Source: Dugong dugon
Taxonomy: Eukaryota > Chordata > Mammalia > Sirenia > Dugongidae
Assembly (NCBI GenBank): GCA_030035585.1
Contig: CM057462.1
Span: 112,401,234 to 112,465,233 of the forward strand
DNA length: 64,000 nucleotides
Direction of reading: 5' to 3'
The notes under the pieces were generated by a model. That model ran no database searches and was not told the origin of the DNA. It was given only the letters and a program-made list of their open reading frames with translations. Below, piece after piece: positions 23,567 through 34,584 of this stretch. Position 1 is the stretch's first letter, and each line of letters begins with the position of its first letter. Position numbers and translations under genes: made by a program.

Positions 23567-24026
23567 TCACTGAGCAAATCTGTGACAAAAGATCTCTTTA
23601 AAGTGTTAAAAAGCAAAGATGTCACTTTGAAGACTAAGGTGTGCCTGACCTAAGCCATGATATTTTCAATCACCTCATAAGCATGCAAAAGCTGGACAAT
23701 GAATAAGGAAGATTAAAGAAGATGCGGTTGAATTGTGGTGTTGGAAAGAATATTGAATACAAAATGGAGTGCCAGAAGAACAGACAAATCTGCCTTGGAA
23801 GAAGTACAGCCAGAATGCTCCTTAGAAGGGAGGCTTGCAAGACTTCATCTAACATATTTTGAACATGCTATCAGGAGGGATCAGTCCCTGGAGAAGGACA
23901 TCATGATTGGTAAAGTAGAGGCTCAGAGAAAAAGAGGAAGACCCTCAAGGAGATGGTTTCATTCCCTTTTACATGGGGTCGCTATGAGTCGGAACTGACT
24001 TGACAGCACCTAACAACAACAACAAT
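23567..24026 (+). mobile_element. RTE LINE 3' end
   Basis: Colinear with 63636-64000: 'gagcaaatctgtgac', 'gtgttaaaaagcaaagatgt', 'gaattgtggtgttgg', 'gaatgctccttagaaggga', 'cagtccctggagaaggacat', and on to the terminus 'gacagcacctaacaacaac'. A residual frame (23735-23998) preserves RTE C-terminal phrases (SLEGRLARL, RRDQSLEKD, KRGRPSRRW). No full reading frame. Confidence 0.92.
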
Positions 24027-24764
24027 ATTTATAGGGACATGCACATAAAAGATTATCATATTGCACCTCACCCCCAATATGATTTGTTCCTTTTCCTTTT
24101 AAAATACTTTGAGGTGTATTAGGAATTTTGAAGTTAACATGTTTTAAGTAAATTTTGTAGATGTTTCTTAATATAATTGTATTGAGCTTTTCCAGACCTT
24201 ATGAAAATAAAAGATTGTAAAATGAATTGGAAAATGTATCATTGTTTACTGTTGCATAGATCTTTTATTTTATTCTCAAGAATATACTGACTGAATATAT
24301 TTTTATGTATCTTTATTCTAAGCTCCTTTTCATTATTAGTATGAGAGCTTCAAAAGCTATTCATTAATGATCAAATTTGGATGATGCATGTTTATATTTC
24401 TTGTAATATTTTATTATCATGGTAATTCTAATTTAGGTACTAACCCAAAACTTATAATAAGGTGTCTTATATAAACAGTCTTCATAACTTCTGATTATAT
24501 AGTAGGTCTTTTAATTTCAGATATAAAACATAAAAAAGACATTGTTTTACTCTTACACTTCCGTAAGAAAGATGAAATATACAGTTTTGTTAAGTGAAAG
24601 CTATGCATGAATACCACCCATAAACAATTGACCTTTATATCTTCTGTAATGTATAAGTGCATGCATTTATACAGTGTCAGTCATTTGTATAAGTAAAACA
24701 TCTCTTTCTCTTACATGTGAAATTATTTCATTAGCAAGTCATTCCTTTCTGTTAAGGCTGACCT
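24027..24764. other. No recognised feature
   Basis: Very AT-rich; nothing assignable. Confidence 0.5.
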
Positions 24765-25005
24765 AAGCATAATGTTGAGAACATGGACTTGAGAGCCAGA
24801 CTGTCCAGATTTGACTCATGGTAACACCACTTTCTGGCCCTATTTCCTTTGGAAACTCACTCTCCTGCAGCAGTTATTTATTTGGAAAAAGGGGAAAATA
24901 GTAGTCCTACCTAGTAGGGTGTTTTAAGGGTTACATGAATTAATATATATATAAAGTTAGAATAGTAATTGCTGTAAGGGAAGAATTGTATATGTGTTAG
25001 CTATT
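24765..25005 (+). mobile_element. MIR SINE
   Basis: 'gacttgagagccagactgtc', 'cagatttgactcatgg', 'gggaaaatagtagtcctacc', 'gtgttttaagggttacatga' follow MIR order. Confidence 0.65.
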
Positions 25006-25849
25006 AAGCAAAATATCCAACAAATACTTCCTGTGTGCTAGGCACTCTTTGTCATGCAGAGGCCTATCATAGATCCTAAGGTTGATCTGAAATGCCATTA
25101 TTAAAGAAAAACCAGTCACTTTGCTGGGAACTGAGTTTATCAAGATAAATGCTGTCTAATCCCAGAGACTTACAGTCAAAGGAGTAAGATGGTGATTACA
25201 ACACATTGTGATAAGTATTATGATAAAAATATGCACAGAGTCTCTTTGGAATCATGTAAGAGAAATGTAGTGCAGACCACTTTAGGTCAGGTAGGCAAAA
25301 TGTGACCATCTATGAAAGAAGAAATATGCAATATGCGTACTGATTGATATAGGCTAAAGGGAATTTCTTCAAAAGTGTGAGCAACCTTAAAGCACATATG
25401 TCAAATGCAATTTTTCCATAAGAAATAATGAGAAAAGATTGCATTGCCTCATTTCTAGGACACCAGCTACAGTTATAGGTTAATTGCTGATTCTGGTGCT
25501 GATTAAAAGAGCAGCAGAGGTCTCCTCTACCAGTCCTCTAGGGCAAAAATAGCAAATGCTACAGGGCCCCCTTAGGAAAGGCTGGTCAATAAAACAACTT
25601 CCACTCTGCCCTGTGGAATGGTACATAGCAACCACTTCATATGACTTACTAGGACCAGAGATTCTAATGGCCTGGATTATTAAAACACTGCTCTGCGGAT
25701 ATAATTCAAGGCCAATACAAATGGTTGAAGGGAAAAAAAAACAAAAAACAAAAGAAGGAAAGACAAAGAAATCTGCACTGCTGAAAAACATAACATGGAC
25801 TCAAAGTGAAACCACATAGGTAAAAAAAATGAAACAATGAACAGTAGGA
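25006..25849. other. Unassigned; possible old repeat at 25010-25240
   Basis: 'caaatacttcctgtgtgcta' and 'ggcactctttg' at 25020-25050, then 'gacttacagtcaaagg', resemble a widespread old mammalian repeat, but I could not name the family. The rest, including A-rich 25730-25770, is unassigned. Confidence 0.35.
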
Positions 25850-26225
25850 TGCATGTTAAAGTAGGGGGAAATTTCCAGGCCCCAAGAAGATCATACTTGA
25901 AAACATCTGTGGCAAAAATGACTAGCTATGCACCAAAAATGAAGCTTCATCCTCTATAAAGTGCGATATCCACTGGGAGGTAGTCTTGCCCAGACAGGAA
26001 CTGTGTTTCTTTCCCCTCTTGCATCCAAAGGTGGCTATTTTGCTAGTTCTCATCCAAATGTTTCAAATAATGTGATGTGTGTCACTTCCAAACTGAAGTG
26101 CCTTTTTCTGTTTTTTCCCACTTGAATGCAGAGATCTGTGAAATCACAGGGAGGATTGAACCCCAAGATGGAAGGAGACTAAATACCTGAAATACCATAT
26201 GAAAGAAAGCCACTGGACTGCAAGA
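25850..26225 (+). mobile_element. MLT1 (J/K-like) LTR fragment
   Basis: 'catctgtggcaaaaatgact', 'tatgcaccaaaaatgaagct', 'gcccagacaggaactgtg', 'gtgatgtgtgtcacttccaa' and 'ccccaagatggaaggagact' follow the order of an old MaLR MLT1-type LTR as I remember it. Subfamily is tentative. Confidence 0.5.
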
Positions 26226-26333
26226 AAAAAACAATTAGATTGTTACAATAGCAGCTAAAAAGTATCTTTCCTTTTTAAGGCACTAACATTTGGGAGTTTA
26301 TTTTAGTAGTAGTAGTATGGTTATTGTCAACTG

Positions 26334-26369
26334 TCTTGGTTTCCTAGCACTGCCATAATAAAACACTTC
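26334..26369 (-). mobile_element. MaLR-type LTR 3' end fragment
   Basis: 'tgtcttggtttcctagcact' then 'gccataataaaa' is the antisense end of an MLT1/MST-type LTR, truncated where the next LTR begins. Confidence 0.5.
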
Positions 26370-26370
26370 T

Positions 26371-26864
26371 GTGGGACGAAGAACTCTGGTCTTTGTCTCT
26401 GGCTTCTGGAAAACAACCCTTAAAATTTCTTGAGCAAGCAAGGTATCTTTGTTTTTCTAAAACAGCCAGGCAACACTTAAACATGTTGAAATGAGTAGAG
26501 GCTACTCAAGCCCCACCCTGGCAACAGGCCTCTGGAAGGGAGGAGGGCATGATGCAGTTAATCATGCATATTCATCAATTCATGCATATGCATTGAGGGC
26601 CCAATGACTAAGGAACCCAGGACCTTGGAGCTTCCTCTTTTGGGGGCTTCTTGGGTTGGTGACAACATCTATGCACAGGAGAGTGTGGTACTTCCCTGGG
26701 GACTGTGGAAGCCTCATGCCAGGACCCCTCCCAGACCTTACCTGGTGGATCTCTTCACCTGTATCTTTTCTGATTATAATAAATGTGTAACTGTAAGTGA
26801 ACCACAGTAGAGAATTAACAAACCCACAGGGGAAATGAGCCAGCAGTATCTGACATGACAGAAC
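26371..26864 (+). mobile_element. Possible ERVL-type LTR
   Basis: GC-richer block with 'ggtggatctcttcacctgta', 'ttctgattataataaatgtg', 'taactgtaagtga' and 'gagaattaacaaaccc', which resembles the R/U5 portion of ERVL LTRs (polyadenylation signal AATAAA at 26779-26784). Start and end are approximate; it directly precedes the LTR at 26870. Confidence 0.5.
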
Positions 26865-26869
26865 CCTAC

Positions 26870-27391
26870 TGTCATAGTTATCTAGTGCTGTTCTAACAGA
26901 AATACCACAAGTGGCTGACTTGTAAGAAAGAGAAGTTTATTCTCTCGCAGTCCAGTAGGCTAGAAGTCCAAATTCAGGGCATCAGCTCCAGGGGAAGGCT
27001 TCTGTCTCTGTCAGCTCTGGTGGAAGGTCCTCATCATCATCAGTCTTCCCCTGGACTAGGAGCATCCCTGCACAGGAACCTCAGGTGCAAATAATGCGCT
27101 CTGCTCCCGCTGCTTCTTCCTTGGTGGTATGAGGTCCCCAATTCTCTGTTTGCTTCCCTTTAGTTTTATCTCTTGTAAGGTAAAAGGTATTGCAGGCCAC
27201 ACCCTAAGGAAACTCCCTTTACATTGGATCAAAGATGTGACCTGGGGAAGGGTGGTGTTACAATCCCACCCTAATCCTCTTTAACATAAAATTATGATCA
27301 TAAAATGGAGGCCAACCACACACTTCTGGGAATCATGGCCCAGCCAAATTGATACACACATTTTTTGGGGAACATAATTCAAACCATGACA
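26870..27391 (-). mobile_element. MaLR-like solo LTR, afrotherian type, 5-bp TSD
   Basis: + strand starts TGTCATAGTTATCTAGTGC and ends CCATGACA. Exact 5-bp target-site duplication CCTAC at 26865-26869 and 27392-27396, the length expected for ERVL/MaLR integration. Same family as 7283-7800, 8683-9166, 54447-54921 and 56509-57042. Confidence 0.9.
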
Positions 27392-27396
27392 CCTAC

Positions 27397-28030
27397 CTTG
27401 TAAGTACTCAGCTCTGAGTGACTAGCGGTCAGAGAAAGGTTGCACAGACAGTTGATGAACAAAGTGGGAAAACATTTTAATTCTCCTGGAATCCAGATTC
27501 CTGGGATCCATGGAGTTGTGGTGACTCACCCAGGCCATTTGCCCATAGGTGTCCATTTGAGCCTTGAGTCTTTGAGGAACTGGTTTTCCTAGAGTCACCT
27601 TCAAGTCAGATAACAGCCGAGTGGGCAGCTTAGCAGACACCATTTTGCCTTAGGCATTGGGCTCTTTTGGAGAATTTTCAATAAGTTTGGAGAAATAAGA
27701 ACTCTGGGGTCATCTGATTGTAAGCTGTGTTTTAGGATATATGGCATGTCCTTAATGACTCTGTTTTTACTACTGACTGACCCTGAAACCCACATGTGCT
27801 CTGATTTTGTCTCTTGAGAAACCAACATGATAGGAATTTACAATGACCTTTAGGAAACAATCCTGCTCTGACCCTGCCTATATGACCTGTTTTGACTGTC
27901 CCCTCTTTGGAGTAGCTTTCCGATACTCTCTGTTAGAGGCTACCCAATTTGAATCGTATCTACTCAAAATAAATATATTCTGTTATACAAATTTCTGGTG
28001 TTTCTCTGCACATTTAAGTTTTTAACTAAG
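27397..28030 (+). other. Possible LTR or ERV-related sequence
   Basis: Less AT-rich, ending in 'cctgcctatatgacc', 'actcaaaataaatatattct' and 'caaatttctggtgtttctc', a TATA-to-AATAAA layout seen in class I LTRs. I could not match it to a family and cannot see both ends. Confidence 0.3.
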
Positions 28031-28369
28031 AACAGAGTCCTTCTAGCTAGAGACAGAGGAAGGGGTTTGCTGGGCTGGTTTGAAATGTGCGGAGTTGCGC
28101 AGATTCCTGAACCTATGGCTGTTGCCCAATGACTTGATCCTCGGTGGCCAAGGATGTTTTGACCTGGCTCAGGGAGGCCAGTTTGAACTCTGACCTAATC
28201 CTGGGTGGCTAGGGTCAGAGAGAGGAAATGCCACATCAAGTGGCTGGTAATGATAATGGAGATGTGGGAAGGTAAAGCCTGGATCTATTTCCAGAAGGGA
28301 ATTGGATTCCTAGTTAACCTTGCCACACAGTTAGTAATAAAAGTGGAGTTTTCTACTCTGACCCTTTAA
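28031..28369. other. Unassigned
   Basis: GC-moderate, no recognised family; could continue the ERV-related sequence to its left. Confidence 0.35.
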
Positions 28370-28791
28370 TAGTGCTGATGGCAGCACAACACCACAAACC
28401 GGGTAGCTTTTAAGAATAGAAATTTATTGTCTCACAGTTCTGGATGCTAGAAATCCAAATTCAAGAGGTTAGCTGCATCATACTCTCTCTGTTGGATTTA
28501 GGGGAAGATGCTTCCTTGTCTCTTTCAGCTTCTGGTGGCCCCACACATTCCTTGGCTTGTAATTTCATCTTCATATGGCCTTCATCCCTCTATGTGTATC
28601 TGTTTCTGTGCATCTTCTTCTTACTTGTAAGGATACCACTCAGATAGGACTAGAAGCCACCCTTTACCTGTATCACTTCATGTTAACTGTTGATATTGTC
28701 AAAGACCTTATTTTCAAATGATGTCACATTCACAGGTTTCAGGGATTAGGACTTTAACATCTTTTTTGGAGACACAATTCAGTTCATAACA
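28370..28791 (-). mobile_element. MLT1 (C-like) LTR
   Basis: Antisense: 'ggcagcacaacaccacaaac', 'gaatagaaatttattgtctc', 'acagttctggatgctagaaa', 'cacattccttggcttgtaat', 'cttcatatggccttcatcc', 'gataggactagaagccacc', 'gattaggactttaacat' and 'gagacacaattcagttcata'. This is the full order of an MLT1-type LTR reading leftwards. Confidence 0.85.
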
Positions 28792-29317
28792 TTATCTTAA
28801 TTTAAAAAAAAAAAAAGAAGCATGAGTTAGAAAGTAACTAAGCATTTGGGAGTTACTAAAATATATAAAGTATGACCAGAGCACAGAAAAAAATGGGAAA
28901 TGTGAATCAGGATGGAACTGTGTGCTTACATTTCCAGCACTATGGCAAGATAAATGTTTTGAAAAGTATCCTACTATAATACAGCTAGAAATTCTGGGTA
29001 AAATGTAATAAACATTTCTTTCAATGTATAGTTTAGTCCCCTTACTCCAAATAAGAAAAACACCAAAGGACCCAAAATCAACAAGAAAGCTGAAACAAGA
29101 ATACCAAGTTGAAGGCTGTATCTATACTAAGGTCAGAAATAAAACTTTAATGGAGAAAATAGGCATGGAGTTATGGACTTTGATCGATGCAAGCAGAGTG
29201 GGAGGTGATTTATCAAGGCTGCTTGATAAGAGGACAATGTATACAAAGTGATTTTATTCTTATGTATTAGTAAATGATACTGAGAAAATCTAAATTCAAA
29301 AAAGATAAAAGCTACAC
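28792..29317. other. Unassigned; A-run
   Basis: A-rich patch near 28803-28815 and unassigned sequence; possibly the start of the L1 remnant seen from 29600. Confidence 0.4.
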
Positions 29318-29325
29318 AAATATTA

Positions 29326-29547
29326 AAATCACGAAAAATCCATTGCGTCAAGTTGATTCTGACTCATAACGACCGTATAGGGCAGAGTAGAACTGTTCAG
29401 TAGGTATTCAATAGTGTTTCCTAGGCTGTAATCTTTATGGAAGCAGACTACCACATCTTTCTTTCACAGAGCAGCTATTGGGTTCAAACTGCTGACCTTT
29501 TGGTTAGCAGCCAAGCACTCAACCACTGTGCCACCAGGGTTCCTCAT
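29326..29547 (-). mobile_element. AfroSINE, long variant with 8-bp TSD
   Basis: Antisense long form: 'tcaagttgattctgactcat', 'agggcagagtagaactgttc', the middle part 'ctaggctgtaatctttatgg', 'aagcagactaccacatctt', 'gggttcaaactgctgacctt', 'ggttagcagccaagcactc'. AAATATTA at 29318-29325 and 29548-29555 is the target-site duplication. Confidence 0.92.
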
Positions 29548-29599
29548 AAATATTAGGTAGCAGAAGTTATTATTATTATTTTTAGAAAATTTGTTAAAT

Positions 29600-30330
29600 T
29601 CCTTTATGGAGAAATTTATCAAACTGGAGTGAAAAATTATTTAAAGCATAATTTATGGAGAAGAAAAATCATGTTTATGGAAAAGAATGCTCAGTGGCTT
29701 AAAGTTGTAGATTATCCCCAAACTGATCTATAAATTCAATGAAATTACAAATAATATTGTTACAGTTTATTTTAAAAGATTAAGGAAAACATACAAGGGC
29801 AAAATAACTAAAACTTTCTGGAAAAATTTTCTCTCCAACTTTGAGATTTATTTCAAGGCTATATTAAATAAATCAGAGTAACACTGGCTCAAGGAAGAGC
29901 AGATAGACTAATGATGCAGTGAACAGAGACAAAAGAAACAGACCCTTAACGTATGAATATATATGTATATGTGTTTTTTTTACAAAAGTGGCGTTGCAAT
30001 TGGGGTGGGCATGTGGACTAGTCAATGACTATCACTATGACAATTGTGATTTTATCATATCCATTCCAGGAGTAGAAAGAAACAAATGTGAACAAACAAA
30101 GTTTTACCATATTTAGAAGTAAAATAGTACAATATCTTTAGGCCTTCAAAGCAGACAGAGTTCTTGAACAAGACACATAAAGCACAAACCAAAAAGGAAA
30201 GTTTTTATGAATTTAAGCATATTAAAGTTAAAAGCATTTGTGCATCAAAATAGCTCATTGTCAAAGTAAAAGGCAAGGCACAGACTCAGAGAATTTATTA
30301 GTAATGTATAAAACCAGGAAAGAGTTATTA
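29600..30330 (+). mobile_element. Ancient L1 ORF2 3' remnant
   Basis: 'gattatccccaaactgatct' and 'ataaattcaatgaaattaca', later 'ttaaagttaaaagcatttgt' and 'gcatcaaaatagctcattgt', match the order of the C-terminal half of L1 ORF2. No intact frame. Confidence 0.7.
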
Positions 30331-31586
30331 TTCAGTTTATGTATAGGTACAGGTACAGGTATGCATGTGTTCCTAAAATGAATAATAGTAATAATAATAA
30401 AGATAATCTTATTTAAAATGTACAAAAAATGTAATGACCAATAAACCTAAAAAAATCATAAACTTAATGAAATATAGTAGTTTCTTTTTCTAGATTCAGG
30501 TATTACCCATTATATGGGAAAATATTTAATACACCATGTGGAGGGTGCTGTAGTAGTACACTAAGATCTGCTTAAGGACTGAAGGACTTAATCCCTTAGC
30601 CCACTGGAAATGCTGCCATTGGGAAGTCCTCAACTGTCCATTTTATTTAGGGGAGCTGAAAAGAGCCATCTTGCCCCAGGTCATACCCAGAAACCAATGA
30701 CTGAATGATGAAACGTTAGAAAGACCTGGACACTTTGCTCCAATTCAGAATAATTCTGAAGGATGATCACAGTTTGAGAGCTCTGTAAGGTTACCTGAAG
30801 ACTCTATGAAGACTACCTCAGAATTCTTCCTCAATCCTAGATTTTTGCCTCCCCTTTCAAAAGGATTGATTTTAGGAGCACTTTCTAATGTACCTCCTGC
30901 TTCCTAATCTCTGCTTCCTGGAACCCAGCTTTTGGCAGTGGATGCTAGTGGTGGTCAGTTGCTGGAATAAGACTTGGGAAATACATTGCCTACCATTTGA
31001 CTGGTAATGAATAACTCATCACTGGTATTAAGAATAACACAGATAGTCCCAGGCCGAAGATAACAGTGTGAATGTTATAACATTCGTATGTGGTGACCTG
31101 GGATGGAATACAGCCAGAGGGTATAGACTAGTTTGTATGAAAGATCATTGACTTACGACATGGGGGAAATGCTAACAATAAGGACAGTGGAATTGGGTAG
31201 CTGTTCCTAAACTTGATTGAGACTTTGGAAAAAGATAACTAAAAGATGACAGTAATTAATCAGCAACTAAAAGCTAAATATGAAAGCCAGAGGACCTCTT
31301 TCGTAGCTTATAAAGAGGCTCTCATTCTATAGCCAGAGGCAGAGAAAGGTGAAGAACAAGTCCATAATTTAATAGTAAGAGATGCAAAGCTCCAAAGACA
31401 GTTATATTGCTACACTGAAGTCAGCTACCTATTTGAGAAAGAATGTGATCCCGACACATAGAATGGAGACATAAGGATTGACAGTCTAGAAAATACCAAA
31501 TCCCCAGTTTCCTCTGAACCCTCTAAACATGAATAAATGGCCTATTCCTTTTCATTAAGTTTTAGCACCCCCTTCACTGAAGCTGT
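30331..31586. other. Unassigned; possible ERV-internal or other old repeat
   Basis: Moderately GC-rich 30540-31500 has no recognised coding motif. A phrase such as 'gcttataaagaggctctcat' hints at an old LTR-retrotransposon interior, but this is weak. Confidence 0.3.
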
Positions 31587-31634
31587 GAGCCCTGGTGGTG
31601 CAGTGTTTAAGAGCCCTGGTGGTGCAGTGTTTAA
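31587..31634 (+). mobile_element. AfroSINE head fragment, tandemly duplicated
   Basis: Two identical 24-base copies (31587-31610 and 31611-31634) of the AfroSINE tRNA-like head, starting GAGCCCTGGTGGTGCAGTG. Nothing of the SINE body follows, so only about the first 24 bases are present, twice. Confidence 0.93.
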
Positions 31635-33520
31635 ATTATGCAAAATTTCTGATGAATTGACATGATTTTAGGATAAATATTATAACATAAAATGAGTTGA
31701 TAAACTCCATATGATTTAGGCCAAATTCCATGAATGTTGATTCTCACAGCAAAGCTTTCGGGGGGAAAAAAAAAAAAAAAGACTTAAACAGCAGAGAAGG
31801 CGAGATTGTATTACCTGCTAAGGAACTAGAGTCCACAATTTCTGTGTTGACAAATAAGGACTGTTATGTATACTCTGAAAAATAAATGCAATGTAGTCTT
31901 ATGGATGGTAAGAGAACTAGCTAGAACAGGTGCCTGAATAGAAAGCCATCCAACACAAGGTGGTATAGAGCAATGCATATGATCAAGTAGAAATTTGCAT
32001 CAGTTGACTACTCTGGGTCCAATCCAACATCTGTGCAAATAGACAGTTAAGAGGCAAAGATCTACTAACTTGGGAATGGTTTTGATAATTTTAGTCTAGA
32101 AATATTTCAAGAAGATATGATGAGGTATCCATCACAACCTTAAAAATGCACTTAAACAGTTATTTAACAACCAAACTATCTGGTGAACCCCACAAGAGGA
32201 ACTGGATGCTAAAAGTATACAGTAAGTAGCTATAATTTTGTCCTGATAGCTAGAATTATTAGGTATATAGGAATTAAGTATTGAATCCCATATGCCAATA
32301 AATATTTTAGCATTAGATTCATTACTAACAAGTCTTTTTAAAGAAATTTTTAGAAAGCAGAAAAGTGCTCATTAAGGTGATGACTTCTAAATATGTAAGA
32401 GTCAAATCCGCCATTGGCATCCATAAGAAAATATATTATTTCAGAAAGAAATACATCCAAAATAACAACACTGTCCAATCATAAAGGCACATTTTTTTAA
32501 AAGAGGGCAAATATAATTGCATTTTATTTAATTGTTGCCTTTTCTTTAAATACTATCTTTCTAACCTAACTTCTATGATAGAATATAAACATTAACATCA
32601 AGGAAAGCAAAAAATACCAAAAAAGTCCATTTGAGTGGAAGCTTGGGAGATATCAAACCTTTTGTATAGATATGATGTAATTAGTATTATGTTTGGCACA
32701 CTACATATGTTTTGTAGCAAATAAAGGCTACGTTCCTTGCTTCTCTACAAATAACTACAATCTAAAATACCAAAAGATTCAAATTTTAATGAACACGGAA
32801 ACAAGTAGAGTTAAGTTTGGGAATTGTATGCACTTGACAGTTACTGTTCTATGTATTTCTTGATTGACTACTAGAAAAGAAATTAAAGCTACTGCATTGG
32901 AACCTTAAAACTATAGCAAAATGTGTTCTCACAAAAGAAAGCTGCTAAATGCACTAAAATTGTTGAAATATGATACGGAATCTTATTTTGTCCTTTCGTG
33001 TCTACTTCAAACTATGTGAATGAATATGAGTGATTATGCTCAAGCATGAGAGTACCTGACGTTTTGGATTGCACTATGTTTTTATAGTTTGTTAAAAATT
33101 CTTAATTAGACTAAATATTTAAATCAATTGCAGCACTTATAATTATTCATGTATACTCAGAGAGGCATCATTTGAGGAAAAAAAGAACAATCAAAATTTA
33201 TTTTTATATTCCTCATTTGCCTCTTCAATACTCCTGTCAATGTGAATACGCTATAATGTATTGAAGGCAAATTACACTATAGTGCTAATTCTCAAATCCA
33301 CGTATAATAAAGGGTACCTGATCAATACATTAATAAACTAGCAAGAATAAAACAAGTCAATGAAAAAAGATTAACGGTAATAATTTTAAATATTAGGCTC
33401 TTAGAGTTGGAAAGAATACTAAAGATTATGAAGTTCTCACTGCCATCCAAGCAGAAGAAGATCCAAGTTTTTGTTGAGCTTGAAATTTATAACTTGGAGG
33501 ACCACATTAAGAACAAGAAT
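31635..33520. other. No recognised feature; A-run
   Basis: A 16-base A-run near 31767-31782 follows GGGG. The rest is AT-rich and unassigned. Confidence 0.45.
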
Positions 33521-33529
33521 ATAAAATTA

Positions 33530-33701
33530 AAAAAATAAAAAAACCAAACCTGTTGTCGTCAGGTTGATTCCAACTCACAACAATCCTATAGGACAGAGTA
33601 GAAGTACCCCCTAGTGTTTCCAAGGAACAGCTGGTGGATTTGAACTATCGACCTTTTTTGGTAAGCAGTCGAGCTCTTAACCACTGCACAACAAGGGCCC
33701 C
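33530..33701 (-). mobile_element. AfroSINE with 9-bp TSD
   Basis: Antisense: 'aaaccaaacctgttgtcgtc', 'gttgattccaactcacaaca', 'aggaacagctggtggatttg', 'taagcagtcgagctcttaac'. ATAAAATTA at 33521-33529 and 33702-33710 flanks the element. Confidence 0.92.
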
Positions 33702-33710
33702 ATAAAATTA

Positions 33711-34569
33711 GGAACACAAAATTAAATTCAGGTTCTTTGAAGAGGTTGGTGTAGTTAAGATGACTGAAATGTAAGCGTCATTATATTCATCGTGAATCTA
33801 TCTCTGCATGTAAAATATGATATACAAAATTTCACATTCATGACTAAATAAACATAATCAGTTGAAAGCTGGGCCTCACGTTGACCCCAAATCTGCGTTT
33901 TTCAGACTTTTGCCTGCTGATTCCTGGAAGTATTCAGAATATTTACTTTTTTCATATGATAACCCTTTAAATGTTTGAATTAAACTGCCGTCTTTAACCA
34001 GAAGTTTTTTTTTTTTCCTTTCAAATCCCACTAAGCTCTGATTTTCTTAATTATTCTCTATACCACATGCTTTCAAAACTTCTCTGAATTCTTTTCTCAG
34101 TGTTAAGGATATAAACTATATACAACTCAAATAGTCTTCGTGTTGATTCAGACCACCCGACTCTCAATCAAAATCCCATGCAGTGGACAATAATTGCCTG
34201 TCCTCAAGGTAATTCCAGGCTAATGTTCAAGATAGTTAACCAGAACTGACACACCCCAGAATTTTCCCTAGTGTGAGGTAATTTAATATTGCTTTAATGT
34301 TAAGCTTTTTTCTTGTTATTGTTAACATGCTCCTTGAAGAAGGAACACAGCTCTAGATCACTTCTTTTGACTGAATATAGCCACGTTTTTGAAACAGTCT
34401 TCAATACTTTTATACTGGCACTTGAAGATCACTTGAACTCAAATGCCATGCCAGTCAATTTCTCTTCCAAGAGTATATTTAAAAGGATGTTTTCTCATTT
34501 TTGCAATGAGTATAGCTGGAAAATACAGCTCATTAAAAGAGAAGTGCATTCAACTCACAAGTTTAATTT
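33711..34569. other. No recognised feature
   Basis: AT-rich pre-insertion flank of the big L1; no family recognised. Confidence 0.5.
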
Positions 34570-34584
34570 AAAAATAAATATTCT

